Assembly: GCA_910578815.1 (NCBI GenBank) | Contig: CAJTSE010000008.1 | Coordinates: 107,495-171,494 of the forward strand | Source: an uncultured Acetatifactor sp. | Lineage (GTDB): Bacteria; Bacillota; Clostridia; Lachnospirales; Lachnospiraceae | Length of the DNA: 64,000 bases | Direction of reading: 5' to 3' | Shown here: piece after piece, positions 25,517 to 34,554 of the stretch | Layout of the letters: each line of letters begins with the position of its first letter | Position numbering within the stretch: the first letter of the stretch is position 1 | Position numbers and translations under genes: made by a program | Notes under the pieces: generated by a model | Told to the model about the DNA's origin: nothing | Seen by the model: only the letters and a program-made list of their open reading frames with translations | Databases searched by the model: none

Positions 25517-26068
25517 ATGATTGTTATAATAACAGGTGCTTCTCATACCGGAAAGACGGCGCTGGCGCAAAGACTGCTGGAAGAGTATCAATTTCCCTAT
25601 CTGTCCATTGACCATTTAAAAATGGGCCTGATCCGCAGCGGGAATACGGCCCTGACGCCGGTCAGTGACGATCAGGCCCTGACGGACTATTTATGGCCCA
25701 TTGTCAGGGAAATGATTAAGACGGCTGTGGAAAACGAGCAGAATCTGATTGTAGAAGGGTGCTATGTCCCCTTTGACTGGAAGCAGGATTTTGAGCAGGA
25801 ATATCTGGAGCATATCAGGTATTACTGCCTTGTGCTGAGTGAAGGGTATATCAGAAAGCATTTTGCTGATATAAGAAAATATGCCAGTGTGGTTGAAAAC
25901 AGAGGTGAGGATGAAGACTGTACTTTAGAGTGGGTGCTTAGAGAGAATGAAAAAGTACTTAATATGTGCGGCCTCCACCATATTGAGCCCATTCTTATTG
26001 AGGATAAATATGAGATTAAAATCGAGCTGCAGCGTGCCTTACAGGCAGAATCGCTCATGAAAATGTGA
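25517..26068 (+). CDS. P-loop kinase-like protein
   Basis: This 183-residue protein begins MIVIITGASHTGKTALA, a Walker A loop at residues 7-14, followed by YLSIDHLKMGLIRSG and LIVEGCYVPFDW, the arrangement seen in adenylate-kinase-like and zeta-toxin-like small-molecule kinases. No lid-domain signature is clear, so the phosphate acceptor is open. An AGGAGG site precedes the start. It ends before a bidirectional terminator. Confidence 0.8.
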   Translation: MIVIITGASHTGKTALAQRLLEEYQFPYLSIDHLKMGLIRSGNTALTPVSDDQALTDYLWPIVREMIKTAVENEQNLIVEGCYVPFDWKQDFEQEYLEHIRYYCLVLSEGYIRKHFADIRKYASVVENRGEDEDCTLEWVLRENEKVLNMCGLHHIEPILIEDKYEIKIELQRALQAESLMKM

Positions 26069-26151
26069 TAACATGGAGGAAATTGGCTCATAAAAATGTA
26101 ATAATAAGGGAAAAATTCGCTCATTTTTTTGCAAATTCATTGTGATTCCCT

Positions 26152-26190
26152 AAAAAATCGCCCAGTCCGTGAGGTCTGAGCGATTTTTTT
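26152..26190. terminator. Bidirectional intrinsic terminator
   Basis: AAAAATCGC (26153-26161) pairs with GCGATTTTT (26180-26188), with a T-run on the right and an A-run on the left. It separates the convergent kinase and lipoprotein genes. Confidence 0.85.
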
Positions 26191-26238
26191 GTGTCATGAT
26201 ATAAAGACCTATTTTGCAGCCGCTTGTTTTTACCGGAA

Positions 26239-27432
26239 TTATTCCATATTAAAGTACACGGCCAGACAAAAGCTTTCTTTGTTTCCTGCATCTTCCGGGT
26301 AGGAAAAATTCTTAATTACCCGGTAGCTTCCGGCAGGAAGGCTTGGATAGAATAGATCCCATCGCAGAGTGATAGCAGCTTCATCGCCGGTTTCTAAGGT
26401 ATACATAATATCTGTCCACGCATGCTCCGCACTGTCTGACGGAGTCAGAGGGCTTACAGGATACCAGATTCCGCCCATACTTTTTTCCAGAATATATGCT
26501 TCTCCATAGCCGATGGTCTTTTCGTCGGTATTGCCAATGGTCAGCGTACCTGTGAAGGCGTTAAGGCTGCTTATTTCCATGGATATTCCCGGCTGTTCCG
26601 TTACGGTAAGCTTGCTGGGAGCCAGGAAATCCGCCTCTGTCAGCAACAGATAAGCCTTTAAAGAGCGGGTAGAATCAAAGGCGGCATAGATAACTGCGGG
26701 GGTGTCCGTATCCATGGACTCGCTGACGGCTGCCAGATAGATCAGGCAGTTTTCCACCTGGGCGATGGGGTGAAAATATTGAATACGCAGATCAGCGCTT
26801 TCCGGCTGTCCCTGCAAATAGTCGCTATAAAGCTTTTGCAAAGTATCATATTCTTTTTGGCAGTCTGTCAGCATCTTTGTTTCCAGATTCAGGGCAAAGG
26901 GGGGAGCATCGGCAAGGCCGGTGCCCAGATACAGGGTGTCTCCAAGCCTGTACGCGCCGCCAAACACGATGGAAGCGTGAGCCTTGTTACCCTCCAGCAC
27001 ATAGAGATTGTCAGCACTCCCATCCACAGAAAGGGACAAGGTAAACCTTCCGGTTTTGGCAAAGTCCTCCGACAGGATAATCTCGCCGTTATAGTCTTTT
27101 TCAAGAGAAATATCCAGACGCTGATCCAAATTTTCATGATTGAAAGCCGTGCGGTAATCCACATGTTCCTGATCGCTCTTCCAGAGGGCCTCAGCCGCGT
27201 TTAGGTAAGCGGCGACGGTGGCCGGAAATGTCCGTACGTCTTCAGGGAGGGCAGTGCCGGCCGATTTGACAGGCTCTGTGTCTGAAGAAGGTACTTCGTT
27301 AGAAGGCGCAGGGGAATTTGGAGCAGGGGAAGGTATTTTAGCCGCTTCAATTTTGGGAGGCATTTCTCTGCCGCAGGCGGCAACTGTTATGGTACAGAGC
27401 ATAATGACGGCTATCAAAAAACGTTTCCGCAT
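26239..27432 (-). CDS. Lipoprotein with Pro/Ser-rich stalk and Ig-like C-terminus
   Basis: This 397-residue protein has a lipoprotein signal (MRKRFLIAVIMLCTITVAAC; Cys20 is the lipid-attachment residue). A Pro/Ser-rich spacer (about 30-60) follows, then a novel-looking middle domain, and a C-terminal segment with IGYGEAYILEK, W-YPV and LPAGSYRVIKNF, resembling the Ig-like domain found in several Firmicutes lipoproteins. It would be anchored outside the membrane. The start is well placed behind GGAGGAAA. Function unknown. It is transcribed away from gltB. Confidence 0.8.
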   Translation of the reverse strand: MRKRFLIAVIMLCTITVAACGREMPPKIEAAKIPSPAPNSPAPSNEVPSSDTEPVKSAGTALPEDVRTFPATVAAYLNAAEALWKSDQEHVDYRTAFNHENLDQRLDISLEKDYNGEIILSEDFAKTGRFTLSLSVDGSADNLYVLEGNKAHASIVFGGAYRLGDTLYLGTGLADAPPFALNLETKMLTDCQKEYDTLQKLYSDYLQGQPESADLRIQYFHPIAQVENCLIYLAAVSESMDTDTPAVIYAAFDSTRSLKAYLLLTEADFLAPSKLTVTEQPGISMEISSLNAFTGTLTIGNTDEKTIGYGEAYILEKSMGGIWYPVSPLTPSDSAEHAWTDIMYTLETGDEAAITLRWDLFYPSLPAGSYRVIKNFSYPEDAGNKESFCLAVYFNME

Positions 27433-27594
27433 TTTGTTTCCTCCATGGATTAGTCAATCACATTTAATCAGTTTTGCAAGCAGCTGTTATATCTTTTTGC
27501 CAGATTGCCTTTTTCCAATATCATTATACAATAAAGCGGGAAATGCGTAAAGTCATATCTGCGATATAGTCTGAAAATTTCACGTTAGATATGA

Positions 27595-27619
27595 AAATTG
27601 TCAAATAGTCTGACAATTT
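27595..27619. promoter_or_regulatory. Operator-like palindrome upstream of gltB promoter
   Basis: AAATTGTC (27595-27602) and GACAATTT (27612-27619) form a perfect 8-bp inverted repeat with a 9-bp spacer, 15 bp upstream of the -35. A related half, TAGTCTGAAAATTTCAC, lies at 27567-27583. This position suits an activator such as a GltC-type LysR protein; the regulator gene is not visible here. Confidence 0.5.
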
Positions 27620-27634
27620 AAGAAAAAGTAGTTA

Positions 27635-27663
27635 TTTACAAACGGAAAAAAGTATTGTATAGT
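27635..27663 (+). promoter_or_regulatory. gltB promoter
   Basis: TTTACA (27635-27640), 17-bp spacer, TATAGT (27658-27663). Transcription should start near 27670, only a few bases before the leader hairpin. Confidence 0.75.
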
Positions 27664-27674
27664 GTTTTAAGATA

Positions 27675-27720
27675 AAAGAGCGCAAAGGAGCGTAGTCAGG
27701 CTTCTTTGCGCTCTTTTTTT
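27675..27720 (+). terminator. Leader terminator/attenuator before gltB
   Basis: AAAGAGCGCAAAG (27675-27687) pairs perfectly with CTTTGCGCTCTTT (27704-27716) around a 16-base loop, followed by more T. It lies between promoter and start codon, so most transcripts should stop unless something opens the hairpin. Confidence 0.8.
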
Positions 27721-27737
27721 AATAAGGAGGGAAAGGC

Positions 27738-30700
27738 ATGTTTGACGTGAAAAGAGAAGCCTCGAAAGCACCCCTTTACCGGGAAGAATTTGAGCATGAT
27801 AACTGCGGGATCGGCGCGTGTGTAAATATCAAAGGTGAGAAGAACAGGGAAACCGTAGAGAATGCGCTGAAGATCGTAGAGAACTTAGAGCACAGGGCAG
27901 GAAAGGACGCGGAGGGCAAGACCGGCGACGGCGTGGGCATATTGACCCAGATTCCCCATAAGTTTTTTGTCAGGGTGACAAAGCCTTTGGGAATTGAGCT
28001 GGGAAAGGAGAGGGAGTACGGCGTGGGGATGTTCTTCTTTCCCCAGGAAGAGCTGCGCAGGAACCAGGCCAAGAAGATGTTTGAAATCATCGCAGAGAAG
28101 GAAGGGCTGGAGTTCCTGGGCTGGCGCGAGGTGCCCACCTTTCCCAATGTGCTGGGTCATAAGGCGGTGGAATGTATGCCGCACATCATGCAGGGATTTG
28201 TGAAAAAGCCCGCCACTGTAAAAAAGGGTCTGGATTTTGACCGCAGGCTTTACATTGCCAGACGTCTTTTCGAGCAGTCCTCGGAGGATACTTACGTGGT
28301 CTCTTTTTCCAGCCGTACGGTTGTATACAAGGGCATGTTTCTGGTGGGGCAGCTGCGGACCTTCTTTGCGGATCTCCAGAGCGATGACTTTGTATCGGCA
28401 ATCGCCATGGTGCATTCCCGCTTTTCCACCAATACCAATCCCAGCTGGGAGCGTGCTCATCCCAATCGGTTTATGGTACATAACGGGGAGATTAATACCA
28501 TTCGGGGCAATGCGGATAAAATGCTTGCACGGGAAGAAAACATGGAATCGGAATATTTAAAGGGGCAGATGCACAAGGTGCTGCCTGCCATCAGCAAGAC
28601 CGGCTCCGATTCTGCCATGCTGGATAACACCCTGGAATTCCTGGTGATGAGCGGCATGGACCTGCCGCTGGCGGTGATGATCGCTATTCCGGAGCCCTGG
28701 GCCAATGATAAGGCCATGTCCCAGACCAAGAGGGATTTCTATCAGTATTATGCCACCATGATGGAGCCCTGGGACGGCCCTGCGTCCATCCTCTTTTCCG
28801 ACGGGGACATCATGGGGGCGGTGCTGGATCGGAACGGCCTGCGTCCTTCCCGTTATCTGATCACCGATGACGATACCCTGATTCTTTCCTCGGAGGTGGG
28901 AGTGCTGGCTATAGATCCGGCAAGAATCAGGACCAAGGAACGGTTGCGTCCCGGCAAGATGCTGCTGGTGGATACGGTGCAGGGGAAGGTGATTTCCGAC
29001 GAGGAAATCAAGGAGAAATATGCTTCCCGCCAGCCCTACGGCGAATGGCTGGACAGCAATCTGGTATTTTTAAAGGATCTGCATATCCCCAATCAGCGGG
29101 TGCCGGAGTATACCTTTGAAGAGCGCCAGCGGATGCAGAAGGCCTTTGGTTATACTTATGACGAATTAAAGACCAGTATCCTGCCCATGGCAAAGAACGG
29201 CGGCGAGGCCATTGCGGCCATGGGGGTGGACACTCCCCTGCCGGTCTTAAGCAATGCCTGCCATCCGTTGTTTCATTATTTTAAACAGCTGTTTGCACAG
29301 GTGACAAATCCGCCCATCGACGCTATCCGGGAAGAAATTGTTACCTCTACCACGGTTTACATCGGTCCTGAAGGCAATATCCTGCAGGAAAACCCCGGCA
29401 ACTGCCATGTTCTTAGAGTGAATAATCCCATCCTCACCAACACGGATCTGCTGAAGATCAAAAGCATGAAGGCCGAGGGATTCAAGGTGGAGGTTGTGCC
29501 CATTACCTATTATAAAAACACCAGTCTGGAGCGGGCCATCGACAGGCTGTTTGTGGAGGTGGACCGGGCGTATCGGGACGGGGTGAATATTCTGATCCTT
29601 TCCGACCGGGGAGTGGACGAGAATCATGTGCCCATTCCTTCCCTGCTGGCAGTGTCCGCCCTGAATCAATATCTGGTACACACCAAGAAAAGGACGCGGG
29701 TGGCGCTGATTCTGGAATCCGGCGAGCCCAGGGAGGTTCATCACTTTGCTACCCTTTTGGGCTATGGCGCCTGTGCCATCAACCCCTATCTGGCCCAGGA
29801 CTCCATCCGGGAGCTGATTGACAGTCACATGCTGGATAAGGATTACTATGCGGCGGTGAATGATTATAATAACGCGGTGCTCCACGGCATCATCAAAATT
29901 GCTTCCAAGATGGGCATCAGTACCATTCAGTCCTATCAGGGCTCGCGGATTTTCGAGGCCATTGGCATCGACCAGGGGGTTATCGAAAAATATTTCAGCA
30001 ATACGGTGTGCCGGGTGGGCGGCATCACCTTGAAGGATATGGAAGAGCAGGTTGACCGGCTTCATTCCATGGCCTTTGATCCTCTGGGGCTGGGCAGTGA
30101 CCTGACTCTGGACAGTCCGGGACATCACAAGATGCGCAGCGGCGGAGACGAGCATCTCTATAATCCCGCCACCATCCATATGCTGCAGGAGTCCACCAGA
30201 CGGGGGGATTATCAGCTGTTCAAGCAGTATACCGCCATGGTCAACGACGAGACCAAGGTCAGTAATCTGCGGGGGCTGATGGAATTTAATTACCCCAAAA
30301 AGGGCATTGCCCTGGAAGAGGTGGAGCCGGTGGAGTCCATTGTGACCCGCTTTAAGACCGGCGCCATGTCTTACGGTTCCATTTCCAAGGAGGCTCATGA
30401 GACCATGGCCATTGCCATGAACAGGCTGCACGGAAAAAGCAATTCCGGCGAGGGCGGCGAGGAGCTGGAGAGGCTGACCGCAGGACCTGACGGACTGGAC
30501 CGCTGTTCGGCCATCAAGCAGGTGGCCAGCGGCAGATTCGGTGTTACCAGCCGTTATCTGGTGAGCGCAAAGGAGATTCAGATCAAGATGGCGCAGGGAG
30601 CAAAGCCCGGAGAAGGCGGCCATCTGCCCGGAGGAAAGGTCTACCCCTGGATTGCAAAGACCAGACATTCCACCCCCGGCGTGTCCCTGATTTCTCCGCC

Positions 30701-32285
30701 CCCGCATCATGATATTTATTCTATTGAGGATCTGGCGCAGTTGATTTATGATTTAAAGAATGCCAACCGAAAGGCCAGAATCTCCGTGAAGCTGGTGTCC
30801 GAAGCGGGAGTGGGCACCGTGGCCGCCGGTGTGGCCAAGGCGGGAGCCCAGGTAATTCTGGTGTCCGGATATGACGGCGGCACCGGCGCCGCGCCCAAAA
30901 GCTCCATCCACAACGCGGGTCTGCCCTGGGAGCTGGGACTGGCGGAAACTCATCAGACCCTGATTATGAACGGTCTGCGGAACAAGGTGCGCATCGAGAC
31001 GGACGGTAAGCTGATGAGCGGCCGGGACGTGGCTATTGCGGCCATTTTGGGAGCGGAGGAATTTGGGTTTGCCACGGCGCCGCTGGTGACCATGGGCTGT
31101 GTGATGATGCGTGTCTGCAATCTGGATACCTGCCCTGTGGGTGTTGCCACTCAGAATCCGGAGCTGCGGAAAAATTTTAAGGGCAAGCCGGAGTATGTGG
31201 AGAATTTCATGCGCTTCATTGCAGAAGAGCTGCGGGAATATATGGCGGCGCTGGGGGTGAGGACCGTGGATGAGCTGGTGGGCCGCACGGATCTGCTGAA
31301 AGTAAGGGAGGGCCTGAGCGGAAAGCTGTCCCAGGTGGATCTGGCGGGGATGCTGAAGAATCCTTATCAGGGCGCAAAAGGAAAATGCACCTTTGATCCG
31401 AAGCAGGTTTATGACTTTGAGCTGGAGAAGACTCTGGACGAGAAGGTGCTGTTAAAGCATCTGGGCAAGGCGCTGGAATCCGGGCAGAAAAAGAGCATTG
31501 CGGTGGATGTGTCCAACACGGACAGGAGCTTTGGCACCATCCTGGGCAGCGAAATTACGGAAAAGCTGGGAGACCAGGTGGAGGAAGATACATATCACGT
31601 GTTATGTAACGGTGCAGGCGGGCAGTCCTTCGGAGCCTTTATTCCGAAAGGGCTGACGCTGGAGCTGGTGGGCGATTCCAACGACTATTTCGGCAAGGGG
31701 CTTTCCGGCGGCAAGCTGATTGTCTACCCTCCTGCAGGCAGTGCCTTTACGGCTTCGGAGAATATTATTATCGGTAACGTGGCGCTGTACGGGGCTACCA
31801 GCGGCAAGGCCTTTATTGCCGGAGTGGCGGGAGAACGCTTCTGCGTCCGCAATTCCGGGGCCAGCGCGGTAGTGGAAGGCGTCGGTGACCATGGCTGCGA
31901 GTATATGACCGGCGGCCGGGTGGTGGTGCTGGGTTCCACGGGAAAGAACTTTGCGGCAGGCATGAGCGGCGGCATCGCCTATGTGCTGGACGAGGGGAAC
32001 GATCTGTACCGGCGCTTGAATAAGGAAATGGTTTCCTCCGGCGAGATCACCTCCAAATATGATGTGCTGGAGCTGAAAAATATGATTCAGGAGCATGTGG
32101 CGCTGACCAATTCCGAGAAAGGCAAGCGGATTTTGGAGCATTTTGAAGACTATCTGCCGAAGTTTAAGAAGATCATCCCTCATGATTACGAACGGGTCTT
32201 AAAGACCATCGTGCAGATGGAAGAGAAGGGCTTAAGCGCGGAGCAGGCGCAGATAGAGGCGTTTTATGCAAATACCAGAAAGTAG
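27738..32285 (+). CDS. gltB: Glutamate synthase, large subunit
   Basis: The 1515-residue GOGAT alpha subunit converts 2-oxoglutarate and glutamine to two glutamates. The class II amidotransferase domain starts with Cys23 (HDNCGIG), so a 22-residue propeptide is probably removed. The FMN/central domains follow, with the 3Fe-4S Cys pattern in GCVMMRVCNLDTCPVGVAT near residue 1120. The C-terminal Gly-rich beta-helix shows repeated GGxxG (for example GGRVVVLGSTGKNFAAGMSG). Length is normal. AAGGAGGG precedes the ATG. A terminator-like hairpin and an operator-like palindrome upstream imply nitrogen-linked control. gltD follows in 18 bp. Confidence 0.97.
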   Translation: MFDVKREASKAPLYREEFEHDNCGIGACVNIKGEKNRETVENALKIVENLEHRAGKDAEGKTGDGVGILTQIPHKFFVRVTKPLGIELGKEREYGVGMFFFPQEELRRNQAKKMFEIIAEKEGLEFLGWREVPTFPNVLGHKAVECMPHIMQGFVKKPATVKKGLDFDRRLYIARRLFEQSSEDTYVVSFSSRTVVYKGMFLVGQLRTFFADLQSDDFVSAIAMVHSRFSTNTNPSWERAHPNRFMVHNGEINTIRGNADKMLAREENMESEYLKGQMHKVLPAISKTGSDSAMLDNTLEFLVMSGMDLPLAVMIAIPEPWANDKAMSQTKRDFYQYYATMMEPWDGPASILFSDGDIMGAVLDRNGLRPSRYLITDDDTLILSSEVGVLAIDPARIRTKERLRPGKMLLVDTVQGKVISDEEIKEKYASRQPYGEWLDSNLVFLKDLHIPNQRVPEYTFEERQRMQKAFGYTYDELKTSILPMAKNGGEAIAAMGVDTPLPVLSNACHPLFHYFKQLFAQVTNPPIDAIREEIVTSTTVYIGPEGNILQENPGNCHVLRVNNPILTNTDLLKIKSMKAEGFKVEVVPITYYKNTSLERAIDRLFVEVDRAYRDGVNILILSDRGVDENHVPIPSLLAVSALNQYLVHTKKRTRVALILESGEPREVHHFATLLGYGACAINPYLAQDSIRELIDSHMLDKDYYAAVNDYNNAVLHGIIKIASKMGISTIQSYQGSRIFEAIGIDQGVIEKYFSNTVCRVGGITLKDMEEQVDRLHSMAFDPLGLGSDLTLDSPGHHKMRSGGDEHLYNPATIHMLQESTRRGDYQLFKQYTAMVNDETKVSNLRGLMEFNYPKKGIALEEVEPVESIVTRFKTGAMSYGSISKEAHETMAIAMNRLHGKSNSGEGGEELERLTAGPDGLDRCSAIKQVASGRFGVTSRYLVSAKEIQIKMAQGAKPGEGGHLPGGKVYPWIAKTRHSTPGVSLISPPPHHDIYSIEDLAQLIYDLKNANRKARISVKLVSEAGVGTVAAGVAKAGAQVILVSGYDGGTGAAPKSSIHNAGLPWELGLAETHQTLIMNGLRNKVRIETDGKLMSGRDVAIAAILGAEEFGFATAPLVTMGCVMMRVCNLDTCPVGVATQNPELRKNFKGKPEYVENFMRFIAEELREYMAALGVRTVDELVGRTDLLKVREGLSGKLSQVDLAGMLKNPYQGAKGKCTFDPKQVYDFELEKTLDEKVLLKHLGKALESGQKKSIAVDVSNTDRSFGTILGSEITEKLGDQVEEDTYHVLCNGAGGQSFGAFIPKGLTLELVGDSNDYFGKGLSGGKLIVYPPAGSAFTASENIIIGNVALYGATSGKAFIAGVAGERFCVRNSGASAVVEGVGDHGCEYMTGGRVVVLGSTGKNFAAGMSGGIAYVLDEGNDLYRRLNKEMVSSGEITSKYDVLELKNMIQEHVALTNSEKGKRILEHFEDYLPKFKKIIPHDYERVLKTIVQMEEKGLSAEQAQIEAFYANTRK

Positions 32286-32303
32286 AAAGGCGTGGTAATT
32301 GAT

Positions 32304-33797
32304 ATGGGAAAACCTACAGGTTTTATGGAATATAAAAGAGAAGTCAGCAGGGCTCAGGAGCCGAAGAAGCGCATCAGGCATTTTCAGGAGTTTCATGAGC
32401 ACATGTCGAAGGAACAGCAGCAGCTTCAGGGCGCCAGGTGCATGGAGTGCGGAGTGCCCTTCTGTCAGTCGGGCATGATGATCTGCGGTATGGCCAGCGG
32501 CTGCCCCCTGCACAATCTGATTCCTGAGTGGAACGATCTGGTATATACCGGCAACTGGCAGCAGGCCTATAATCGCTTAAAGAAAACCAATAATTTTCCG
32601 GAGTTTACTTCCAGGGTGTGCCCTGCGCTGTGTGAGGCGGCCTGCACCTGCGGGCTGAACGGGGACCCGGTTGCCACGAAGGAGAACGAATACGCCATTA
32701 TCGAAAACGCATATCAAGAGGGTTATGCGGCGCCCAATCCGCCCAAGGTCCGCACGGGTAAGACCATTGCCGTTGTGGGCAGCGGCCCTTCCGGCCTTGC
32801 GGCGGCGGATCAGCTGAACAAGAGAGGGCATTCCGTTACGGTCTTTGAGCGGGAGGACCGGATCGGCGGGCTGTTAATGTACGGTATTCCCAACATGAAG
32901 CTGGAGAAGCAGATTGTGGAGCGGAAGCGTAAGGTCATGGAAGAAGAAGGAGTTGTCTTTGTTACCGGAGTGGACGTGGGGAAGGACAGAAAGGCCGAAA
33001 AGCTGCTCAGAGAATATGACAGGGTGATTTTGGCCTGCGGGGCCTCCAGCCCCAGGGACATTAAGGCACCGGGCAGGGATGCTAAGGGGATCTTCTTTGC
33101 GGTGGATTTTTTAAAGGCCAATACAAAGAGCCTGCTGGACTCCGGCTTTGAGGATAAGCGGTATGTGGATACAAAGGATAAGCATGTGGTTATCATCGGC
33201 GGCGGAGATACCGGGAATGACTGCGTGGGTACTTCCATCCGTCATGGCGCAAAGAGCGTGACCCAGATCGAGATGATGCCTAAGGCGCCTGACAGGCGGG
33301 CGGAGAATAATCCCTGGCCGGAATGGCCCAAGGTTTGCAAGACGGATTATGGTCAGGAAGAAGCCATTGCGGTTTACGGCCGGGATCCCAGAGTATACGA
33401 GGCGACGGTTAAGGAATTCATCAAGAATAAGGACGGCAGCTTAAAGGCCGTGAAAATCGTCAGGCTGTCCTGGGAAAGGGACGAAGCCTCCGGGCGCATG
33501 AGCATGAAGGAGATACCGGGCAGTGAGCAGGAGCTGCCGGCAGACATTGTACTGATTGCCGCGGGATTTTTAGGGGCACAGAGCTATGTGGCAGAAGCCT
33601 TTGGGGTGGAGCTGAATGAGCGCAGCAATGTGAAGACGGAAGCAGGCAGCTATCAGACCAGTAAGGAAAATGTGTTTGTCACGGGTGATATGCACAGAGG
33701 ACAGTCCCTGGTGGTATGGGCCATCCGGGAAGGCAGGGAAGCTGCCAAGGCGGTGGATGAAAGTCTGATGGGATATTCCAACCTGGTGATACAGTAG
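32304..33797 (+). CDS. gltD: Glutamate synthase, small subunit
   Basis: The 497-residue GOGAT beta subunit supplies electrons from NAD(P)H through FAD and Fe-S centres to GltB. The N-terminal Cys clusters (CMECGVPFCQSG, CGMASGCP, CPALCEAACTCG) bind 4Fe-4S clusters. VVGSGPSGLAAADQL is the FAD fold and VVIIGGGDTGNDC the NADPH fold. VTGDMHRGQSLVVWAI closes the FAD site. ATG 32304 was preferred (MGKPTGFMEYKRE is the usual start); an in-frame GTG at 32292 is possible. It forms an operon with gltB. Confidence 0.96.
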   Translation: MGKPTGFMEYKREVSRAQEPKKRIRHFQEFHEHMSKEQQQLQGARCMECGVPFCQSGMMICGMASGCPLHNLIPEWNDLVYTGNWQQAYNRLKKTNNFPEFTSRVCPALCEAACTCGLNGDPVATKENEYAIIENAYQEGYAAPNPPKVRTGKTIAVVGSGPSGLAAADQLNKRGHSVTVFEREDRIGGLLMYGIPNMKLEKQIVERKRKVMEEEGVVFVTGVDVGKDRKAEKLLREYDRVILACGASSPRDIKAPGRDAKGIFFAVDFLKANTKSLLDSGFEDKRYVDTKDKHVVIIGGGDTGNDCVGTSIRHGAKSVTQIEMMPKAPDRRAENNPWPEWPKVCKTDYGQEEAIAVYGRDPRVYEATVKEFIKNKDGSLKAVKIVRLSWERDEASGRMSMKEIPGSEQELPADIVLIAAGFLGAQSYVAEAFGVELNERSNVKTEAGSYQTSKENVFVTGDMHRGQSLVVWAIREGREAAKAVDESLMGYSNLVIQ

Positions 33798-33867
33798 GAA
33801 GTTCAGGCTGCGTCGGAGAACAATATTTCCGTAAGCCATGAAATCGCAAAAGCATGAAAGCAGGAAG

Positions 33868-33926
33868 AACGCGGCGGTACTGAAACGTCCTTATGGGACA
33901 ATTTGTGTATTGACGCGTTTTTTTTT
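33868..33926 (+). terminator. Likely terminator of the gltBD operon
   Basis: AACGCG (33868-33873) pairs with CGCGTT (33914-33919) running into an eight-T tract; inside is GTCC/GGGAC. The long interior makes this less certain than a simple hairpin. The rest of 33798-34163 holds a promoter and a possible leader peptide. Confidence 0.45.
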
Positions 33927-33966
33927 GCTCTTGTTATACATTTAATATTTTTTTAAAAATAGTATA

Positions 33967-33995
33967 TTGCATTATATAATAGCTTGTGATATTAT
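33967..33995 (+). promoter_or_regulatory. Promoter of the first PadR module with spacer palindrome
   Basis: TTGCAT (33967-33972), 17-bp spacer, TATTAT (33990-33995). The palindrome ATTATATAAT (33971-33980) overlaps the -35 end and spacer, a likely binding site for the PadR product. Confidence 0.55.
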
Positions 33996-34040
33996 GTATT
34001 TGTAAAATAGAAACACAGAAAAATGGATAAGGAAGCAAAT

Positions 34041-34088
34041 ATGGAGATTGGAACAGGATGTGACCATGCAGACATGCGGAGCTCTTAA
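34041..34088 (+). CDS. Possible 15-residue leader peptide
   Basis: ATG 34041 follows ATAAGGAAGC and reads 15 codons (MEIGTGCDHADMRSS) to TAA inside the long leader of the PadR gene. Short frames of this size arise by chance; no regulatory hairpin is attached. Confidence 0.2.
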   Translation: MEIGTGCDHADMRSS

Positions 34089-34163
34089 TAAGAGTAAAGC
34101 AGCAGTGGGAAATGGTCGGAATGAGGAAGGAAACAGAGGAACAATGGGGAAAGGAGGAGCAGA

Positions 34164-34472
34164 ATGAACACACAGTTCAAAAAAGGAGCCCTGGAGCTTT
34201 GCGTGCTGTCTCAGCTTACCAGGGGAGATAAGTACGGCTATGAGCTGACGGAGCGCATATCCGTGGAAATGTCCATTGCCGGAGGCACGCTTTATCCGAT
34301 TTTGCGGAAGCTGAAGGAAGACGATTATGTGACTACTTATTTGGTGGAATCGGAGTCGGGACCGGCCAGAAAGTATTACAGGCTGACGGATGCGGGAAGG
34401 CAGTATCAGAGGGAGCTGCAGCAGGAATGGGAAAAGTTTATTAAGGCAGTGAATGAGCTGCTTTGGAATTAA
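34164..34472 (+). CDS. PadR-family transcriptional regulator (module 1)
   Basis: The 102-residue winged-helix repressor shows KYGYELTERI, GGTLYPILRKLKED and KYYRLTDAGR, the standard PadR sequence blocks. Such proteins repress their own operon. A GGAGGAGCAGA site precedes the start. A degenerate copy of the palindromic element begins at its TAA stop, and the DUF1700-DUF4097 gene follows 82 bp later. This gene pairing recurs at 54.8 kb. Confidence 0.9.
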   Translation: MNTQFKKGALELCVLSQLTRGDKYGYELTERISVEMSIAGGTLYPILRKLKEDDYVTTYLVESESGPARKYYRLTDAGRQYQRELQQEWEKFIKAVNELLWN

Positions 34473-34525
34473 AAGGCCAAAAGATTTTCTTAGGTTGCGT
34501 TCTTCATTGATTGTTTGTGTTGGAA
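34468..34525 (+). repeat. Palindromic element, deletion derivative (copy D)
   Basis: It begins at the PadR stop codon with AAAAGGCCAAAAGATTTTCTTAGG and then jumps to TTCTTC..TTGATTGTTTGTG, the end of the element. The right arm of hairpin 1 and most of hairpin 2 are missing. Confidence 0.6.
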
Positions 34526-34554
34526 AGTTTGGAAGCAAATTCAGGAGGTGTAAT

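Noticed and set aside
26770..27204. Plus-strand open frame of 144 codons opposite the lipoprotein gene
   Set aside because: Antisense shadow; the minus-strand frame has a clear lipoprotein signal and ribosome site.
29247..30710. Long antisense open frame (487 codons) within gltB
   Set aside because: It mirrors a well-conserved coding gene with high codon bias; the protein is low-complexity His/Gly-rich with no family signature and no ribosome site.
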